Shown here one piece after another: positions 1-12,387 of a DNA stretch of 64,000 nt. How positions within the stretch are numbered: the stretch's first letter is position 1; every line of letters begins with the position of its first letter. Made by a program: the position numbers and the translations under genes. The notes beneath the pieces were generated by a model. That model saw nothing but the letters and a program-made list of their open reading frames with translations. It was not told where the DNA came from and ran no database searches. This DNA comes from Cyprinodon diabolis (lineage: Eukaryota; Chordata; Actinopteri; Cyprinodontiformes; Cyprinodontidae): NCBI GenBank assembly GCA_030533445.1, contig CM060083.1:28384666-28448665 (forward strand), in the 5' to 3' direction.

Positions 1-1108
1 GAACGATCTTGTGTTGTTGTTGGTGTTTTCCATCAGGTTCTTTATCTACAACACAGCCAATTTATTGACTTGATCTGTTCACGCCGAGGTCCGTGGATAA
101 CAGGCCATTTGCAATTTCTTTAGACATTAATGGTCCTATCAATGTTGATTAATGGTACTTTTGTAACATTTAAAGCTAAGTAAGCCACCAGCTCACTAGC
201 TACTAATTAAACAGGAAGCACTTTGACTAATCCGCCTGTCCATCAAGCAGAAATGCTCTCTACTTTAATAAAGTTTCCTTTTGATATATTAAACATTCTA
301 AACCTGTCTTTATGTTCTGAAGAAAAATAATTCATTTGGAATAAATTATCTGAATATTTATTTACTTCCTCTTAGAAAAATTAATTTTTAAAATATTATT
401 TTACCAGAAAAGTTTTATCTCCCTCCTTAGATATGTCTTTTGAATAATTTAAGATATTCCAATTGTTCTAAATTAGTTTGGAGCCAACTTAAACTCATTT
501 AAATTCTAAAAGAAAAACTTTGTTTATCAAACATGAACCCATATTGAGTTCTATCATTATTGCATCAATTTATTGGTAATGTAACTTCTTTCTTTTGTGT
601 CATTTTTTTCTACTGTACAGTATTGTGTTTTTCCTATAAACTCTGGGGTAACGGTATGAGCCCAGCTCCAATCTCTACACACATTACATGCAAACAATAA
701 AGAGTACTTACCTTTGTGTAATCTATCATCTATGGAATGCTGATCCTTTTGTTTTCTTTTTCATGGTGCCATATTGTTCATATAGTGAAGCTACAGTTAA
801 ATTTCTGTATTGCAAAACTGGTAACAAGCCTTGGAGTCTTTCTCAGGGAGTGTAACCCATTTTTTAAGCTCAGATCAGTTTCTATTTTTTTTATATATGT
901 TTTTGTATCTTCCTGACTCTGACATGCAGCTGTCCCTCAAATGCAATTCTAGGCTGTGCAGTAAAGTCTTGCCCCAGTATAGCATTGTTAAACTCCTAAC
1001 CCCATTTAAGGTGATTACAATTTACATTGAAAAATATAATTTCTCAATGACTTCAAATGAGGTCAAAGTAGTAGAGGTCCAGTAGTAGAGCAAATGCCCA
1101 CTTACAGC
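1..1108. other. AT-rich stretch without a recognised gene
   Basis: AT-rich DNA without coding signal or recognisable element. An 84-codon frame at 831-1085 lacks any motif I recognise and is probably chance. Confidence 0.6.
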
Positions 1109-1113
1109 CAGCG

Positions 1114-1823
1114 TGTCATGGTTGGTTTAGGAATCAACCCACATGCAGAACACCACTTGGAGACTGATGAAAAGTTTAACAGAGTTTATTAAAGGTTAGC
1201 ACAAAGTTTACAAGAACTGGATTCTGGAAACTGGTCCGGGCAGGATTCTCAGGCGTCTGCAGAGACGGATAGTTTGATTAGCCAGGTTAACAGATTAGTT
1301 GTTGGGTTTTCAGATGTGTCAGAAAATACCTTGAAGAGGTCCAGGCTTTCTTTCTGAGAGAGGGAACCGGTTGGGTCCAGAGACTGTTGGTTCAGCACAG
1401 TGCTCAGCAGCAGCAGCGTCTTGCTTCTGACTTTCTAGTGACAGACCTTGGTTTGAGGGATTAGCTCTTTCCTTAAGAGCAGCAGGTGGATTCCAGAGTG
1501 AGATCTTCAGGTTTGGCTCTCTAGGGCAGACAGGCGGGTAACAGGCTAAGCTCATCCAGAGCTTCACACGAGAGACAGGTTTCCTAGGAGCGAGAAGACA
1601 GAGGCAGGTTTCTCTTAAGAGACAAAGATACTAGTAGTAACAGAGGCTCAGGTTCGCTAACCAAACTTGGTCAACACTGCGGCGTTGAAGGAAGGTCTGG
1701 CTGCTGGTTATATAGGCAGGTCTCCTGATGGGCTGATGAACGTCAGCTGTGCTGGAGGGCTCCAGCCCAGGAGATCCACAGCGCACTCTGCTGGAGAAGG
1801 TGGAGAATCTCCAGATCCCAACA
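1114..1823 (-). mobile_element. Solo LTR, Tf1/sushi-like family, with 5-bp target duplication
   Basis: On the minus strand this 710-bp segment starts TGTTGGGATC and ends CATGACA, like the LTRs of the element at 58975-63852, and can be followed against them through most of its length. It is flanked by the direct repeat CAGCG (1109-1113 and 1824-1828), the 5-bp target duplication expected of LTR integration. No internal sequence is present, so it is a solo LTR left by LTR-LTR recombination. On the minus strand a TATATAA box is followed about 30 nt on by a segment whose complement (1673-1683) differs at two positions from the self-priming 11-mer of the intact element. Confidence 0.88.
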
Positions 1824-1828
1824 CAGCG

Positions 1829-2435
1829 TTACAAAAGAAGAACAAAACCACTGTAAAATTATTCAGTCAGATTACAGAACTAAATCCAAAGTAGAGTTGT
1901 ACCTATAATTTTTTTTACATATGCTCATTTTGTTGGTCACTTGACTCAATTTCCCATAGACAAATTTAAGTTAATGTTACAAAATCAAACTAAGTAAATT
2001 TGAACTATGAAACTATATAAGTAAATTCAGTTTAAATCCTTTAAATTAAACCACAAATCACTGCTCTGTTGAATGCATAAAAAAGTGGATTTCTATTATA
2101 ATCTGAAAATCAAATCAGCTGATTCACATATTTCTGTAACACTGTGAAGAAAATGAAGACATCATAGCAGAGACAGTGATGATGAAATGCAATCATTTCC
2201 AGAATTAAAGGACTGTATCATGAAGGAGAGGCACTCAGTGACCTGGAGCTAACATGGGAGAACTAAGCAAGGTTAAGGGTCATGTTAGGTGACTCTTAAC
2301 ACACTTTGAGTCAGCTAAGAGGATTGTTTTTTACAAAATAAAAATTATAATTCAAATTTTAGCTCGGGCATACTGTAGCCATGAATTTAAACATTGGACC
2401 AATAAAGGGACATTTTTTAAATGAAAATTACCCTC
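1829..2435. other. AT-rich stretch, nothing recognised
   Basis: About 600 bp without an open frame of note, tandem repeat or recognisable element end. Confidence 0.5.
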
Positions 2436-2439
2436 TTAA

Positions 2440-2923
2440 AGCTACAGTGTGTAATTTTCAGCGACATCTAACGTCCAGACTGCAGACCGCAGCAACATGA
2501 ACACCTCCCCCCCACCGCTTCTCCCCCCCAACAGTACGGCGAGCGATACGGGACAAAATGTCTTCCACGACGTCCGCATCACCTACCTTCTCAAGTGATG
2601 AGGTTTGTTTACATAGATAATTTTAATACTGCCATCTATTGTTCAGTACCTTCTCAGTTCATCTCTCTCAACTTGCCGTAGATACTTTCGAGCGTAATGG
2701 GCGATCTTGCAATCGCTAGTTTGTTGGCTCTGCTGCCGTAGTAAAGGTGTCTGCCTCCATGGCTGCGAGACCCGCTCCTATGTAATTATAAATAACGAAT
2801 TCTAAGGCAACGCAAATATTAAGGTTAAGAGGCTGAGCTCGTAGATGATGATAAATAACATAGTTATGTATAATATATTACATTTCTGACTGTATATCCC
2901 TGTAATTATTACTCACTGTAGCT
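2440..2923. mobile_element. MITE with TTAA target duplication (piggyBac/Kolobok-like)
   Basis: A 484-bp segment flanked on both sides by TTAA (2436-2439 and 2924-2927). Its ends are inverted repeats: AGCTACAGTGTGTAAT on the left and the complement of AGCTACAGTGAGTAAT on the right, 15 of 16 matching. There is no transposase frame, so it is non-autonomous. TTAA duplication is the habit of the piggyBac and Kolobok superfamilies; the sequence does not decide between them. Confidence 0.75.
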
Positions 2924-2927
2924 TTAA

Positions 2928-3406
2928 ACACAATTTCTGCCAGGAAATCTACTTTTTGTTGTCATTTTTTTGTTATCGAACTGTTATTAAGATAAATATT
3001 AAAATCTAACGTATAAACTATAAAGTTAATCCAAAATGCATGAGTAAGAAATATGGAAAAAAAGATCCTCATCTGCTACTTTAATAAGACACAAATGTAT
3101 GAGGTCAATAAAGGTTACACTTTGAGCCAAAAATAATCTAATTTTTTTTTTTAACCAATGGAAAGAAAAAAAATAAAGCAATTTTTCCATAAACGCAACT
3201 TATCAGCCGCTTAATTGTGAGGTTGTAAGCAGTTAGAAAAAAGGTTTTCCTTGCCTGCTTGATTCACCATTAAAGACGAACAGCCTCTAGTTTAATATTA
3301 ATTACTTCATAATATTTGCTTTGTTTGCAACAATAAGACAAATTTCTCACTATATTTATGAAGCTTTATTGTGATAAATGTGGGAGCTCTCACATAGACA
3401 TACAGT
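2928..3406. other. AT-rich stretch, nothing recognised
   Basis: AT-rich sequence between the MITE and the LINE target site. No open frame or repeat structure noted. Confidence 0.5.
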
Positions 3407-3567
3407 AGAAGATAATTTGTCGGGGGCGCTAGTGCGCAGCTGTGAGATGTAGACGTGTTCGGCTTGCGCTCTCCACCATAACCTTAACTAACTCATTAAA
3501 TACCACGATTAAAGCACTTAAGAACCGACATTCTTGACGCTAAACTTTTGGCTGATTACCGGGCAGC

Positions 3568-4460
3568 ATGTCGCCACAGAAGAAATCCACAAACTCCGGG
3601 AAAAACAAGACCGTGCTAGTGCTAACGAGGCTAATGCTAGCGCTAGCCACGCTAGCGGAGCCGGGGGCGAGCCCAGAGACGGCGCTTCGGGCGACAAGAC
3701 CCAGGTGCTCGAGCTGTGCCAGGAGATATGCAAGAATATGTCAGCGTCAATTCTTGAGAAGCTGGATGAGCGCTTTGATGCCCTTGAAGCTAAGCTCCAG
3801 TCTGTCCTTGCTGTACAGACTGATTTGCAGAACCGTATGCTCGGCCAAGAACTATCAGCCAGCACACATGAGGAGCGGCTGCGGGAGGTTGAAACGAAAT
3901 GTGTGGAGCTCACAAAGATTGTAACCCAACAGCAAACTAAGTTGCTGGACCTGGAGGCTCGCTCCCGGAGACATAACATCAAAATTGTTGGCATAAAAGA
4001 AAACTCGGAAGAAGGGAGGCCAACTGAGTTTGTTTCTAAGCTCATCCCTGAGCTGCTGGGCAAACAACATTTCCCGCATCCACTGAAGGTTGACCGCGCT
4101 CACCGTACTTTGTGGCCCAAGCCGGCGGCGGGTGAAAAACCACCTACCATCATAGCCCGTATACATCACTTTCAGAGCAAGGAGCAGATTCTGGGCCTTG
4201 CAAGGACGCAGCCGTTGGAATACAAGGGGAACAAAGTCCTGATCCTCCCAGACTACACCATCGAAGTAATGAGTCAGCGGCGCGCTTTTCGGAACGTGAT
4301 GCAAGCCTTAAGAAAAGATGGAATTAAGTTCCAGCTGCGCTACCCGGCCCGGCTGCAGGTGCAATGGCAGGATGATAACACCGCTGAGGTATTCAACGAC
4401 CCGGATCAGGCGGAGGCGGCTCATCTGCGGAGGAAGGGAAGTACAACTGAAAATGGCTAG
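3568..4460 (+). pseudogene. LINE ORF1 protein (L1 ORF1p-like), probably frameshifted near its start
   Basis: ORF1p is the RNA-binding chaperone that coats LINE RNA. The long frame (open 3534-4460) has a Leu/Glu/Lys-rich coiled coil from about 3690 to 3960 and then an RRM-like core including RRHNIKIVGIKE (about 3964-4000), as in L1 ORF1p. The first ATG after the 5' UTR, at 3568, lies in another frame and starts a lysine-rich N terminus (MSPQKKSTNSGKNK) that looks authentic. This fits a 1-nt loss in or near the A-run at about 3601-3605. The alternative is a later in-frame start, for example near 3736. The stop is TAG at 4458-4460. Confidence 0.8.
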
Positions 4461-4900
4461 CGAGCCGTGTGGCACATTTATCTGTGTCTGTTTTTCCTGT
4501 TTCGCCGTCTTGGAGTGAGTTAACTCCGGTACGCAGTGATTTACCTGGCGAACTATATTTTAACAACATACAGACTTCCTGAGTGTGTGTTGATTGATCC
4601 GGGTCTGTCTTTTCAGAGAATATATTTTAATAATATTTGGTATAGTTGTTTAGTTCACATATCAGTTAATGATTGTTGTGGTGGGGGGAGCTGTGCCTTG
4701 ACTAAGTTCAGTCCGCTATTTGTCCGGCAGCTCCCGTTTCGTTTAAAGGGGAAAGATATGCGTCATGTTCTGTAGACGCTGGGATGTGGGGAGTTCGGGG
4801 TGTGTGTTATTTTTCTGTTGTGTTTTACCCAGATGCACTTGCTTTAAGTTTTTGTATCACACGGCATCAAGACTGTTAGTTCTGATGGTACATTATATCG

Positions 4901-7900
4901 ATGACTGATGCTTGTAATGATGGTCAGACGGAGGGGAGAAATCTGCAACTGATCTCATGGAATGTAAAAGGTCTTGGTGGTGTTATAAAGAGGGGGAAAG
5001 TTTTTAAACACCTTAAATCCTTAGCTGCAGACATTATTTTTTTACAAGAGACTCATATTAGAAAAGATGCGCAACATAGATTGATGTGTAAATGGGTGTC
5101 TCAAATATACCAGTCGCCTTTCACCTCACGTGCTCGTGGTGTGGCTATATTATTGAGAAAAAATGTCCCTTTTCAGACCACGTCTGTTGTTAATGATCCT
5201 ATGGGTAGGCACTTGATGGTGACTGGCACCATAGACTCAAAGCCACTTACTCTCCTTAACGTATATGGCCCAAATTCAGACGATCCTAATTTCTTTAGAA
5301 AAATCTTCGACCTGCTTCTAGACGACAATCACTCAAACGTAATAATAGCAGGGCATTTGAACTGTTACCTCGACCCCTTTTTTGACAGATCATCTAAGCG
5401 GTCAGCATCAGAACTGGCATCTACCAAACTTCTAAATAATCTCCTAAAAACAAGGAACATGGTGGATATTTGGAGGACTCAACATCCCACGGATAGAGAG
5501 TACTCTTTCTACTCACATGTGCATAAATCTTACAGCCGGATCGATTATTTTCTGACAAGTAACAATCTCATCTCTCAAATTGCTGATTCTAAATATCATA
5601 ATATTCTGATTTCTGATCATTGTCCCATTACGCTAACATTAAAAATGCAACTCCCCAGGCAGGCTTACTCCTGGCGACCTGACGCAAATCTTCTTAATGA
5701 TGATAGCTTTGTTAAAAATATAACCTCTAAACTAAATGACTTTATAAAAATAAATGATAATGGGGAAGTTTCAGATTCCATCTTGTGGGAAGCTTTGAAG
5801 GCCGTTTTGCGTGGCGAAATAATTTCTTACACTTCAGCCCTTAAAAAAGACAGAGAGAAACGCCTGTCAGAAATAAACCGTGCCCTCTCCAATTTGGAAA
5901 GAAAATACCAAATCTCCGAATCACCTGATGACTATAAGAATATACTTAAACTTAGATATGAATATAATGGAATCATGAGCAACCAAGTTAGCAATCTACT
6001 CTGGAAGCTTCGACAAAATAACTTTGAGCTCGGAGACAAGCCTGGTAAATTATTAGCGCTACAACTTAAAGGTGCTCAAGCCACAAGGTCGATCTATAGC
6101 ATCAAGTCAAAAACCGGCACGCTCTTAACCGACCCCACTGACATAAATCGCAGGTTCAGAGAGTTTTACGTTAAGCTGTATTCTTCCGACAGTGACTCAA
6201 CACAATCTAATTTTAATGATTTTTTCGAATCCCTCCCACTGCCTAAACTAAACAAATGTGACAGGGACTACCTTGAGTCTGACTTTACACTACAGGAAGT
6301 CAGAGATGCTATAAAATCTCTTCCATCTGGCAAAGTTGCCGGGCCTGACGGCTTCGGCTCGGATTTCTATAAGAAATTTTGTGATCCCCTGGCACCACTC
6401 TTACTTAGAATGATATCTGCTTCAAAAAAAGACGGAAAACTGCCCAAAACTCTCTATGAGGCCAACATCTCTCTTTTTCCAAAAAAGGGGAGGGACAAAA
6501 CCGACCCTGCTAGTTTTAGGCCGATTGCACTGCAAAATGACGATCGCAAAATATTCACAAAAATATTGGCCACTAGACTAAATAAATGCCTGGCTTCTAT
6601 CATTCATCCTGATTAAACAGGGTTCATTCCGGGTAGATTGTCTTTTTTCAACGTAAGACGGTTACTTAATACTATATACCTAGACCATAAAAATTCCAAT
6701 GCTTCTATTCTGGCCCTTGATGCACATAAAGCCTTCGACCAGGTCGAATGGCCGTACATGTTCGAATCATTGTGCAGGTTCGGTTTCGGCGAAACTTTCA
6801 TCTCCTGGGTGAAACTGATATATCGAGAACCCATGTGCTCTATCCTGACAAATAATGATCGGTCGGCTCCATTTCACCTGCAGTGCTCAGTCCAGCAGGG
6901 CTGCCCCTTGTCTCCAGCGCTCTTTGCAATCGCATTGGAGCCACTTGCTGTGGCAATAAGGGAACATCCGCACATTGAAGGCCTACGAGTCGGTGGCGTT
7001 GAAACACTCATCAGTTTATATGCCGATGATGTGATATTATATTTACATGATACAGTAAAATCTGTCCCCTTCCTTCTCGGCTTGATTACATCATTTGGTA
7101 AAATCTCCGGGTATACAATCAATTGGTCAAAGAGTGAATTGATGCCTCTTTCCGATACCTATCCCTCTGGATTTTTGCAAAAAGTCCCATTCAAAGTGGT
7201 TGAGAGCCATATTACCTATCTAGGTCTTACTATACCCAAAGACCCAAAGCGCATATTCGAACTAAATTTTGCAGAGTTTATGTGTGGCTTGAGGCATAGC
7301 ATCGAGTACTGGAAAACTTTACCCCTGTCAATGATTGGACGCATTAATTCAGTTAAAATGATCTCCCTACCTAAATTCTTGTACTTATGTCAAAATCTTC
7401 CTATTTATCTCACAGCAGCCTTCTTCAGGGATTTGGACTCGACCATTCAATCCTACATATGGAATGGGAAAAATGCCAGGATCGCTAGAGTACACTTACA
7501 GAAGCCGAAGATAGAGGGAGGGCTGGGCCTACCTGTATTTAAACATTATTATTGGGCTGCCAACATCAGAGCACTAATGTTCTGGCAGCAGGGGCTCCCG
7601 GGTGGCTCAGCGGTCGACATTCCTCTATGGCTCAGGATGGAATCCAAACTGGCGAAGAATTCCTTCCTACCAGCCATGTTGTTTGCCCGCCTTGAAAAGC
7701 CAGAAGCCTATCGAAACCTGAGTTTTGTGCTAAAACATCAAGTACAAATTCTAAATCAGATTAGGAGCTTCCTTTCACTACCAAATGCTTCAGTGCAGAC
7801 TCCGTTATGCTTCAATCACAGCTTTTTGCCTCCTTGGCAGGATAAAATTTATCATGACTGGAGGGAAAGGGGGCTGATCTCAATTAAGGACATGTATATT

Positions 7901-8755
7901 GGTAATAAATTCGCGTCATTCGTCTTGTTGAAGGAAAGATACGATCTGCCCCATAAACACTTCTTTCGATATCTGCAGGTCAGGCATTACGTCAAGTCAA
8001 AGATCGAGAACTTTGACACTCTCCCGCTTGAGCACGGCCTTTTCGACATTCTAGTGAGCCCCCCTGATTCTAGGCATCTTATCACAAGAATTGTGCATCA
8101 GTTTGGTGACCACACTGTAGCATGCACCACAAAAATCAAAGAGACCTGGGAAACTGAGCTGGGGATAGGAATCCCTGAACCTTTTTGGATCAGGTGCCTC
8201 TCTAAAATCTGTTCTTCTTCAATAAACAGTAGGCATCAGCTAATACAGTTTAAAATCACACATCGGTTACACTATTCGAAGGTCAGATTGCAGAAGTTCT
8301 ACCCCTCTGTCTCCCCAATGTGTGACAGATGCAACATTTCAGAGGGCACACTGTCTCATGCATTTTGGTCATGCCCTTTACTAACATGTCTATGGTCAAA
8401 AATATTTGATTGGTACTCTAAGGCATATAAGACTCCCATACAACCTGAACCAGGACTTATAATCTTTGGATGCCCTCTGGTGCAGGGGACCATACCCACC
8501 GTTATGCGGCAACCTCTGGAACTGGGACTGATTGTCGCCAAGAGACTGATTCTGAGAGACTGGAGGTCCTCTGTCCCTCCTCCCTTCCACTTATGGATAA
8601 CTGACATGATGTCTATAATACAGATGGAAAGACTTCGTTATAGCTCCAGAGATACATTCTCGTATTTTTGGGGTTCCCTTCCTGGAACACTTTTCAAGGA
8701 CCAGACTGAGCTGAACAGACTCTCTCATAGACCCCCCCCCCCGGTCACCCTCTAA
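4901..8755 (+). pseudogene. LINE ORF2: endonuclease-reverse transcriptase, one stop and a mutated catalytic motif
   Basis: ORF2 nicks target DNA and reverse transcribes the LINE RNA. The frame starts with ATG at 4901 and runs about 1,285 codons, broken once by TAA at 6614-6616. The same frame reopens at once and continues to 8755. The APE-type endonuclease shows SWNVKGL, FLQETHI, LNVYGPN and SDHCPI. The usual GDFN motif reads GHLN here (5351-5362), so the metal-binding Asp is replaced by His at residue 152. The reverse transcriptase carries the finger motif GPDGFGSDFY, LDAHKAFDQVEW, QQGCPLSP and the catalytic YADD (7019-7030). A cysteine/histidine cluster near 8320-8375 is the C-terminal zinc region. 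The TAA sits where relatives have a glutamine (HPDQTGF), so a single C-to-T change explains it. Confidence 0.93.
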
Positions 8756-8967
8756 TCCTAATGAATACCGTCATACATGCTTATGTATGCGCGTGTGGAG
8801 TGTACACCATGTCAACTGTATTGTTTTATGCTTTGTCTTGTGCATCTGGGCCCTGTGTTTTCTCTTTTTTTTTTCGTTTTTGTGTATTAGTGTGGTTGTT
8901 TATTTGTATGTTGTAAACTTTAAAAACTTAAAATAAAATTTATTTAAAAAAAAAGAAGATAATTTGT

Positions 8968-10820
8968 CTTTCCAGAGGTCTTCTTTGAAATACTAACATG
9001 AAAGGTTACGCATGCATAAGTTATACAAAGCTTTAAGGCAGTGCCATTAGTGCTAAAGAACTCTCTTGGTACATCTTTTTACGTTCAATTCTATTGTAAA
9101 AATACTTAATGTGTTGAATTATCCATGAATAATCTGTAATCATTTAAATGTCACTGTGTTATAAGCAACACTCATGATGATGTGCACTTGTAAATCACTT
9201 GCACCCAGAGGTGGACACAAAGCTAGCATGTTGCTTCGGGGTTAGATAGAAGCTCATCATTTATTTCCCAGGATGCAGGGTAAGAGGTGTTGGACCACAG
9301 TTTTGGTCCTGTTAAAGTGCCCCTCGCTACAGGGGGCAGATGTTTACTGACAGCCCCACAGAGACTGCGAACAATCATCTGCTCCCACACATTCCTGCAG
9401 GGGCCTTGCTATTACATTAATGCATGTGGTTTCATCTCATTATTCATAGCTGCTTAACTCCAGAGGGAAACTGTTGGGATGAAGTTACTAGGGCAGGGAA
9501 TGGATACTGGGTCATCTTTACATTTCCAGGTGGAAGAAAGCCATAGAAAAACTAGTGCCACTGAGACTTATGTACTGTTAAATTCTGCAAAACAGAATAT
9601 TTGTTTAAATATATACAACTTTAAAATAAAAGTTACAATGCAATTAATTTTATTGCCCTTAATTTAGAACTATCTGGGATTTTGTCTAGTGTTACCCATT
9701 AGAGGGAAGTGCTGCTAAATAGCAAAATAGAATTTATCCCTATCAGGAAATTTATGCAGATGAGGCAAATATGGACTGATAAAGAAGCAATGTAAGCAGT
9801 GATGCACCAGATTTTCAAAAGCACAGGGAATGGTGTTCATCACACAAAACAAAATTAAAAACAAAAAACAAACAAGAGCAGGTTAATCACTTGTTCTGGG
9901 GTACAAAAGCTGCAGGGACATAAAAATAATATAGTCTTAAAGTCATGTATGTTGGCACAGTGTAACTACAGCCCAAAAGTAGAAGCCAGAATTTACCAGC
10001 CAAGGGATGGCAATTTTGCTGCACACTCTTACAATACCCTGCATTCTATTTTTGTTTCTGAAGGAGATGGAGCCAAACCAACAAATAAAGGAGGCGAGGA
10101 TAGATTCAGCAAAACAAGAGTAAAACATCTTCATTAAAGTGCTATAAACATTAAAATTTTGCAGCTCCCTGTAAAAATACATGGCTTTGTGGGACACATC
10201 ATATTCACAAGCTACTGCTTCCTTCTTAGTCCAAACATTTAGGATAACTTTTTCCAAAAATCAATCTGTGGGTACTTCAACCAGCTCTTAGAAGGGAGCT
10301 GTTTCAAAGAGCAGGCTTAAAACTTTTCAAATTCTTGATAACTTAACTAAACCTGAAACGTTTAATCCAAAAATACTTTGGGATTTTTTCCATTTCAATA
10401 GGATTCTATATATATATATATATTTTTTTTTTACAGTAATGAAGCTTAAGTGTAAATTCTTTGGAATTCATAGATCTGCAAGACTCTAATCAGCTTCACC
10501 TGAACCACCTGCAATGTCCCTTGCTCCAGTCAATAAACTATGAGGCCGCACATTCTCCAAAGTCAGTCATTGTTCAAGATATCCTTTATTTAGCTCTTGT
10601 CCTAGCTTCTCTATGCATGTACATACAGTGAAACAATATGTTAGAGTTAATTATGGAGTTCTGGTTCAAACTGAACAGACAAGCAAGAGATGAGACTTGA
10701 CGCAGGACAGCCAATCAGTAGCCAATGTCAGTTTTCAGGGAGCAATAGAAAAGGATTGCAACATCGAGTTTTATTTGTATTATTTAGTTTTTCGTTGCCA
10801 TACTAAATCAAATATATATT
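8968..10820. other. AT-rich intergenic stretch
   Basis: No supported gene. It contains a short TA repeat with a T-run near 10410-10433. The 104-codon minus frame at 9943-10257 has no recognisable domain. Confidence 0.5.
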
Positions 10821-11149
10821 CTGTGAGGAAAATTTTGAATGTTCTTCCAGTTGTAAATCATGCAGGGTTCTGAAATTGTCATCGTAGGTGCATAATACAC
10901 ATAATCTAATAAAAAATCCAGAAATTACAATGTATTTTTGTTTTTTATTTGTATGATAAAGCTGCAAGTATATATTTGAACACCGGTCTATCATCCAGAA
11001 TTCTGACCCTCATAGACCTGTTAGTCTGCCTTCAAAATGTCCAACTCCTCTCCATTTATTATCCTAAATTAGATCCGCTTTTTTGTGGTTGTTAGTTCCA
11101 CAAAGAAACCTGTCCACCCCATACAATCAGTAAGAAACCATTTACTAAC

Positions 11150-12370
11150 ATGGCAAAGACCAAAGAGCTGTCCAAAGACACTAGAGACTAATTTGTGCAA
11201 AACCACAAGGCTGGAAAGAGCTACGGGAAATTGCCAAGCAGCTTGGTGAAAAAAGGTCCACTGTTGGAGCGATCATTAGAAAATTGAAGAAGTTAAACAT
11301 GACTGTCAATCTCCCTTGGACTGGCGCTCCATGCAAGATCTCACCTCATGGAGTCCTGTGTGTTGCAGTGAACGCAAATGTGCCACTGCCCCTTCCACAG
11401 ACACTCTGGTGCAAGCCCTCACAAAAATTGTAGATGACCTGAGACAGTGCCGCAGAAAGGAGGCCTCTGATTGGTCAGATCTAAATCAGCTCTACACTAT
11501 AAGAATTAATGGCTTGTTTTGTTTGTATAACCACCATTGTAGAAAACGACTTGTTAAGTTGGACCAGTTAGAAGAGCAAAGTGCGCAAGAAAGCTGGGAC
11601 CCTTTTTCCACCTGGATCCCTGCTCTTTTTCGCCCGCATGTCTCTCTGTTGTCGCACAAACTTGCCCCCACTTCCTTACCGCCTCGGCCCTATCTAGACC
11701 CACAGCTAGTTCGTGATTGTCCCTCTAGCGTTGTGGCATTGGATGACCTAGTGCAGACCACGCTTCAATATTGGGCATAAATCAAAAATAGGTTTGCCAA
11801 TCATCATTTGGATGATCCAGAGGAGTCATGGGAGAAAGTCATGTGGTCAGATGCGACCAAAATAGAACATTTTGGTCATACATCCACTAACCGTGTTTGG
11901 AGAAAGAAGAATGATGAGAACCTCCCAAGAACTTGGGGGGGTGGGGGGGTGGGGGGGGGGGTCTCCAAATGAGACAGGGCAACTGCGCTGTATTCAAGAG
12001 AGAATGACCGGGGCCAAGTATTGCAAGATTTTGAACATTTAAGATGGGCCGCGGCTGGGTCTTCCAACATGACAATGACCCGAAGCACACAGCCAGGATA
12101 AACGAGGAGTGGCTCAGGAGTAAGCATATCAAGGTTCTGGCATGGCCTAGCCAGTCTGCCGACCGAAACCCAATAGAGAATCTTTGGAGCTTTGGAGCTC
12201 AAAATCTATGTTTATCAGTGACATTGATATTTCCGTATCTAGAGAAGATCTGTGTGGATGAGTGGGTCAAAATACCTCCTGTAGTGTGTGCAAACCTGGT
12301 GAAAAACTACAGGAAACCTTTGACCTCTGTATTTCCAAACAAAGGCTACTGTACAACATTGATTTTCTCA
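11150..12370 (+). pseudogene. Tc1 transposase, heavily broken
   Basis: Remnant of a DD34E Tc1/mariner transposase. The ATG at 11150 starts the helix-turn-helix region ([13 protein letters not shown], then a stop). At about 11360-11783 the middle is replaced by foreign sequence. It resumes with the first catalytic block (VMWSDATKIEHFG, about 11838-11876), breaks at a poly-G tract near 11936-11960, and continues with HDNDPKHTA (second Asp) and NPIENLWSF (glutamate block, about 12170-12196). Several frameshifts and stops show it is long dead. Confidence 0.88.
11360..11783 (+). other. Unidentified 425-bp insert with an open frame inside the Tc1 relic
   Basis: This segment replaces roughly 70-80 codons of the Tc1 transposase and has no counterpart in the other Tc1 copies here. 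It is more GC-rich than its surroundings. One frame (11316-11780) runs through it for about 140 codons without a stop, with a charged middle (LVKLDQLEEQ) and a Pro-rich C-terminal half (PPRPYLDPQL). I do not recognise the protein. It could be a transduced exon, a piece of another element, or chance. No target duplication was found. Confidence 0.35.
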
Positions 12371-12387
12371 AGTGTTCAAATACTTAT

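Larger units (their letters stand above)
3421..8953 (+). mobile_element. Full-length L1/Tx1-like LINE with 14-bp target duplications
   Basis: A non-LTR retrotransposon of about 5.5 kb. The repeat AGAAGATAATTTGT occurs just before it (3407-3420) and just after its A-rich tail (8954-8967), so both ends are defined. Order: short GC-rich 5' UTR, ORF1 (coiled coil plus RNA-binding domain), a 440-bp spacer, ORF2 (endonuclease plus reverse transcriptase), a roughly 170-bp 3' UTR and an AATAAA-containing A-rich tail. The perfect target duplication and nearly open frames suggest a fairly recent insertion. ORF1 and ORF2 both carry lesions, described in their own entries. L1 versus Tx1 placement is inferred from domain layout only. 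Confidence 0.93.

Noticed and set aside
831..1085. 84-codon plus frame
   Set aside because: No domain, AT-rich chance composition, no supporting signals.
9943..10257. 104-codon minus frame
   Set aside because: No recognisable motif, no splice or promoter context; could not be separated from chance.
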